DNA from: an uncultured Oscillospiraceae bacterium
Lineage (GTDB): Bacteria > Bacillota > Clostridia > Oscillospirales > Oscillospiraceae
Direction of reading: 5' to 3'
Length of the DNA stretch: 6,908 nt
NCBI GenBank assembly: GCA_958438185.1
Contig: CAUBQU010000070.1
Coordinates: forward strand, 1 to 6,908
In this document: piece by piece, positions 5,065 through 6,908 of the stretch
Numbering within the stretch: position 1 is the first letter of the stretch
Layout: the number at the start of each line of letters is the position of its first letter
Program-made: the position numbers and the translations under genes
The notes under the pieces: generated by a model
Told to the model about the DNA's origin: nothing
Seen by the model: the letters and a program-made list of their open reading frames with translations, nothing else
Databases searched by the model: none

Positions 5065-6908
5065 TTATTCCACGCCGCGGTAATACAGGCCGCGGGTGCC
5101 GCTGCCGGGGTCAAATACCCCGCCGGTCCGCCAGGCCTCCATGATCCGGCTGACCTCCGCCGGGCCCTCTGTCGTAAACTGGACGCGCAGCGCCCAGAGG
5201 CCATGGTCCCGCAGGGCCTGGCGCTTATCCAGCAGATAGAGCTTCTTCCCGTTCAGGATCACGTTTCGGCAGGTGCCCGGGTCTCGCAGGATGGGGAATT
5301 CCTCCCCGGTGCGGTCGACCAGCTTTGTCTGCTGGGCCTGACAGATGCAGGCGCCAGTGCGGTTTTTCATAATGCAATTTTCCGTCAGCATCAGCGGAAG
5401 GCGACCGTAGACGATCATCTCCAGCGGAACGGCCTTGGAAAGATCCCGGATCTGGGGCAGCGTCATCTCAAAGCTGGCGCAGGCCGAGACCAGGTCCTCC
5501 CGCCGCAGCCAGTTCATGCTGCGGGAATTGAAGATATTGAGCCCAAAATCGCCCCGGACCCGGAAGCCCCGGGAGCGCGCCAGGGAAAACTGACCCAAAT
5601 TGCCGCTGAGGACATGCCGGACCCCCAGGTCATAGACCGTGTCCAGCTGGCGGCGCACCTGGCTCATCTCCCGATCCCAGATCACCCGGGGCAGGATCAC
5701 GGCAAGCTCTGTCTCGTCATAGACCTGCCGGGCAATGGCAGGGTGCGCCGCAAGCTCCGCCAGGGGGACATAGAGGACGGCGGGCTTTGTCCGCAGCAGG
5801 GCAGCCGTCAGCTGATTGGCCCGCTGGACGCTGACGGTCAAAACCGGCGGCGTCGTGCTGCCGGGGTAGAGAAACGGCTTGGTGTAGCGCCCCAAATGCG
5901 CCGGCTCCCGGCGGCCCCGCAGCGCAGTCAGCCGGTCGAGCACATCCCGCCGCATGGCGTTGATCGCCGCCGCCGAGAGGGAGAGTCCCGGGTCGACGAC
6001 GCCCTTGACTTCAGTACACAGGTACGGTGTCCCGCCGGTCTTTGCCAGGCGGGCGGCCAGATCCTCCAACCGCAGCGGCTTGCGCACCGCCTCCTGCGGC
6101 GGCGCGCCGACTGTCTTGCAGATATGACCAGCCTCATCCTGTACCGCCAGCATACTGCCCTGCCGCCTCGTCACCAGCGCGTAAAAACGGACCGGCACCC
6201 GGGCTGCCTCGCAGTTTTCATACGTTGCCCGGGCTGTGGCAAAAAACGCGCCCTCCCGGGCGGGCACGCCTCGGATGCCCAGCATCTCCCGGCCCGGCCC
6301 GTCGGTATAATACCGCTGGGTAAAACCCTGGCGGGAAAACGCCCGCTGCAGATCGGAAAGATGCTGCTGGTCCACCGGCGCGCCGTCCAGCACGGCCCGG
6401 TAGATCCGCGTCGCCGTAGCGACATATTCCGGCCGCTTCATGCGGCCCTCGATCTTGATGGACGAGACGCCCATCTGCTCCAGCTCCCGCAGATAGGCAA
6501 GCAGACAATTGTCCTTCAACGACAGGGGGTATTTGTCCTCCTGCCGGCTGTAGCCGTAGGGAAGACGGCAGGGCTGGGCGCACTGACCCCGGTTGCCGCT
6601 GCGCCGCCCAATGACGGCGGACATATAGCACTGGCCTGAATAGCACATGCACAGGGCCCCGTGGACAAAGACCTCGATCTCCACCGGGCTGTTGCGGCAG
6701 ATATACGCGATGGCCGCCCGGTCCAGCTCCCGGGCCAGGACGACGCGGGAGATCCCCATTTTCGCCGCCTGTTGCACCCCGTCGAGATTGTGGATCGACA
6801 TCTGAGTGGAGGCGTGCAGCGCCATCTGCGGCGCCATCTGGCGGCACAGCTGCACCATGCCAAGGTCCTGGACGATAAACGCGTCCACATCGCAGGCCGC
6901 CGCCGTAC
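5065..6908 (-). CDS. U32 family protein (peptidase U32 / RlhA-like), 5' end outside window
   Basis: The reading frame is open to the window edge, giving 613 visible residues before TAA at 5065-5067. The true start lies upstream, and by family comparison roughly 90-100 N-terminal residues are missing. Counting the valine codon at 6886-6888 as residue 1, the U32 hallmarks are visible: HASTQMSIHN at 25-34, the signature EVFVHGALC...SGQC at 72-87, GQCAQPCR at 101-108 and KIEGRMKRPEY at 145-155. The C-terminal half (about 200-607) resembles the collagenase-like extension of long U32 proteins. It carries YGRLPLMLTENC near 494-505, further cysteines at 514, 516 and 540, and a GKKLYLLD strand. Family knowledge: despite the peptidase name, characterised U32 members include RlhA, needed for 23S rRNA cytidine hydroxylation, and UbiU/UbiV, which hold a 4Fe-4S cluster on conserved cysteines. 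Cys80, 87, 103/107 and 127 are candidate ligands here (inference). The protein looks cytoplasmic. It is the first visible gene of the operon, 32 bases ahead of maf. Family assignment is firm; the substrate is unknown. Confidence 0.92.
   Translation of the reverse strand, partial: TAAACDVDAFIVQDLGMVQLCRQMAPQMALHASTQMSIHNLDGVQQAAKMGISRVVLARELDRAAIAYICRNSPVEIEVFVHGALCMCYSGQCYMSAVIGRRSGNRGQCAQPCRLPYGYSRQEDKYPLSLKDNCLLAYLRELEQMGVSSIKIEGRMKRPEYVATATRIYRAVLDGAPVDQQHLSDLQRAFSRQGFTQRYYTDGPGREMLGIRGVPAREGAFFATARATYENCEAARVPVRFYALVTRRQGSMLAVQDEAGHICKTVGAPPQEAVRKPLRLEDLAARLAKTGGTPYLCTEVKGVVDPGLSLSAAAINAMRRDVLDRLTALRGRREPAHLGRYTKPFLYPGSTTPPVLTVSVQRANQLTAALLRTKPAVLYVPLAELAAHPAIARQVYDETELAVILPRVIWDREMSQVRRQLDTVYDLGVRHVLSGNLGQFSLARSRGFRVRGDFGLNIFNSRSMNWLRREDLVSACASFEMTLPQIRDLSKAVPLEMIVYGRLPLMLTENCIMKNRTGACICQAQQTKLVDRTGEEFPILRDPGTCRNVILNGKKLYLLDKRQALRDHGLWALRVQFTTEGPAEVSRIMEAWRTGGVFDPGSGTRGLYYRGVE

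Larger units (their letters stand above)
1..6908 (-). other. single polycistronic unit: U32-maf-mreC-mreD-PBP2-dnaD-like-(dnaC-like)
   Basis: All seven genes share one strand. Junctions in transcription order are 32 bases, -8 (overlap), 33, 2, 30 and 23 bases. None holds a convincing -35/-10 pair or a stem with a U-tract. The promoter should lie to the right of 6908 and the terminator to the left of 1. Internal promoters inside coding sequence cannot be excluded by eye. Confidence 0.75.

Noticed and set aside
5044..6639. 531-codon plus-strand open frame opposite the U32 gene
   Set aside because: The minus strand carries clear U32 signatures over the whole region. The plus-strand product is low in recognisable structure and full of Arg, Pro, Gln and His, as expected from antisense of GC-rich coding DNA.

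Overview
The window is one strand-uniform block of bacterial housekeeping genes, all read on the minus strand. In transcription order (right to left) they are: a U32-family protein (cut off at its 5' end), Maf nucleotide pyrophosphatase, MreC, MreD, a class B penicillin-binding protein (PBP2/MrdA type), a DnaD-domain replication protein, and the first 12 codons of a further gene that may be a DnaC/DnaI-like helicase loader. Coding density is nearly complete. The largest gap between genes is 33 bases, there is no unassigned stretch over 300 bases, and I see no RNA gene, mobile element, CRISPR array, internal promoter or convincing terminator.

The DnaD-domain protein, the monoderm-style MreC-MreD-PBP2 set, the strong GGAGG-type ribosome sites and the high GC content (roughly 60% by eye) point to a GC-rich member of the Clostridia. 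An Oscillospirales-like gut anaerobe is plausible, but this is inference from gene content and style, not a database match.

Layout on the minus strand: 6908-5065 U32 protein, 5032-4424 maf, 4431-3598 mreC (overlaps the end of maf), 3564-3046 mreD, 3043-980 PBP2, 949-62 dnaD-like, and 38 to below 1 the next gene. Spacing of -8 to +33 bases implies one operon with translational coupling at maf/mreC and mreD/PBP2. MreC, MreD and PBP2 are elongasome parts that insert lateral-wall peptidoglycan. Maf is a nucleotide-pool enzyme historically tied to septation. The DnaD-like protein and its downstream partner would act in loading the replicative helicase. The operon therefore joins wall elongation to replication initiation. 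mreB is absent from the usual place between maf and mreC.

I did not find an undescribed system here. The points most worth a second look are the lack of mreB at the mre locus, the joining of elongasome and primosome genes, the TTG start of mreC inside the maf stop region, two similar hairpins placed directly after stop codons, and a cysteine-rich extracytoplasmic PBP2.
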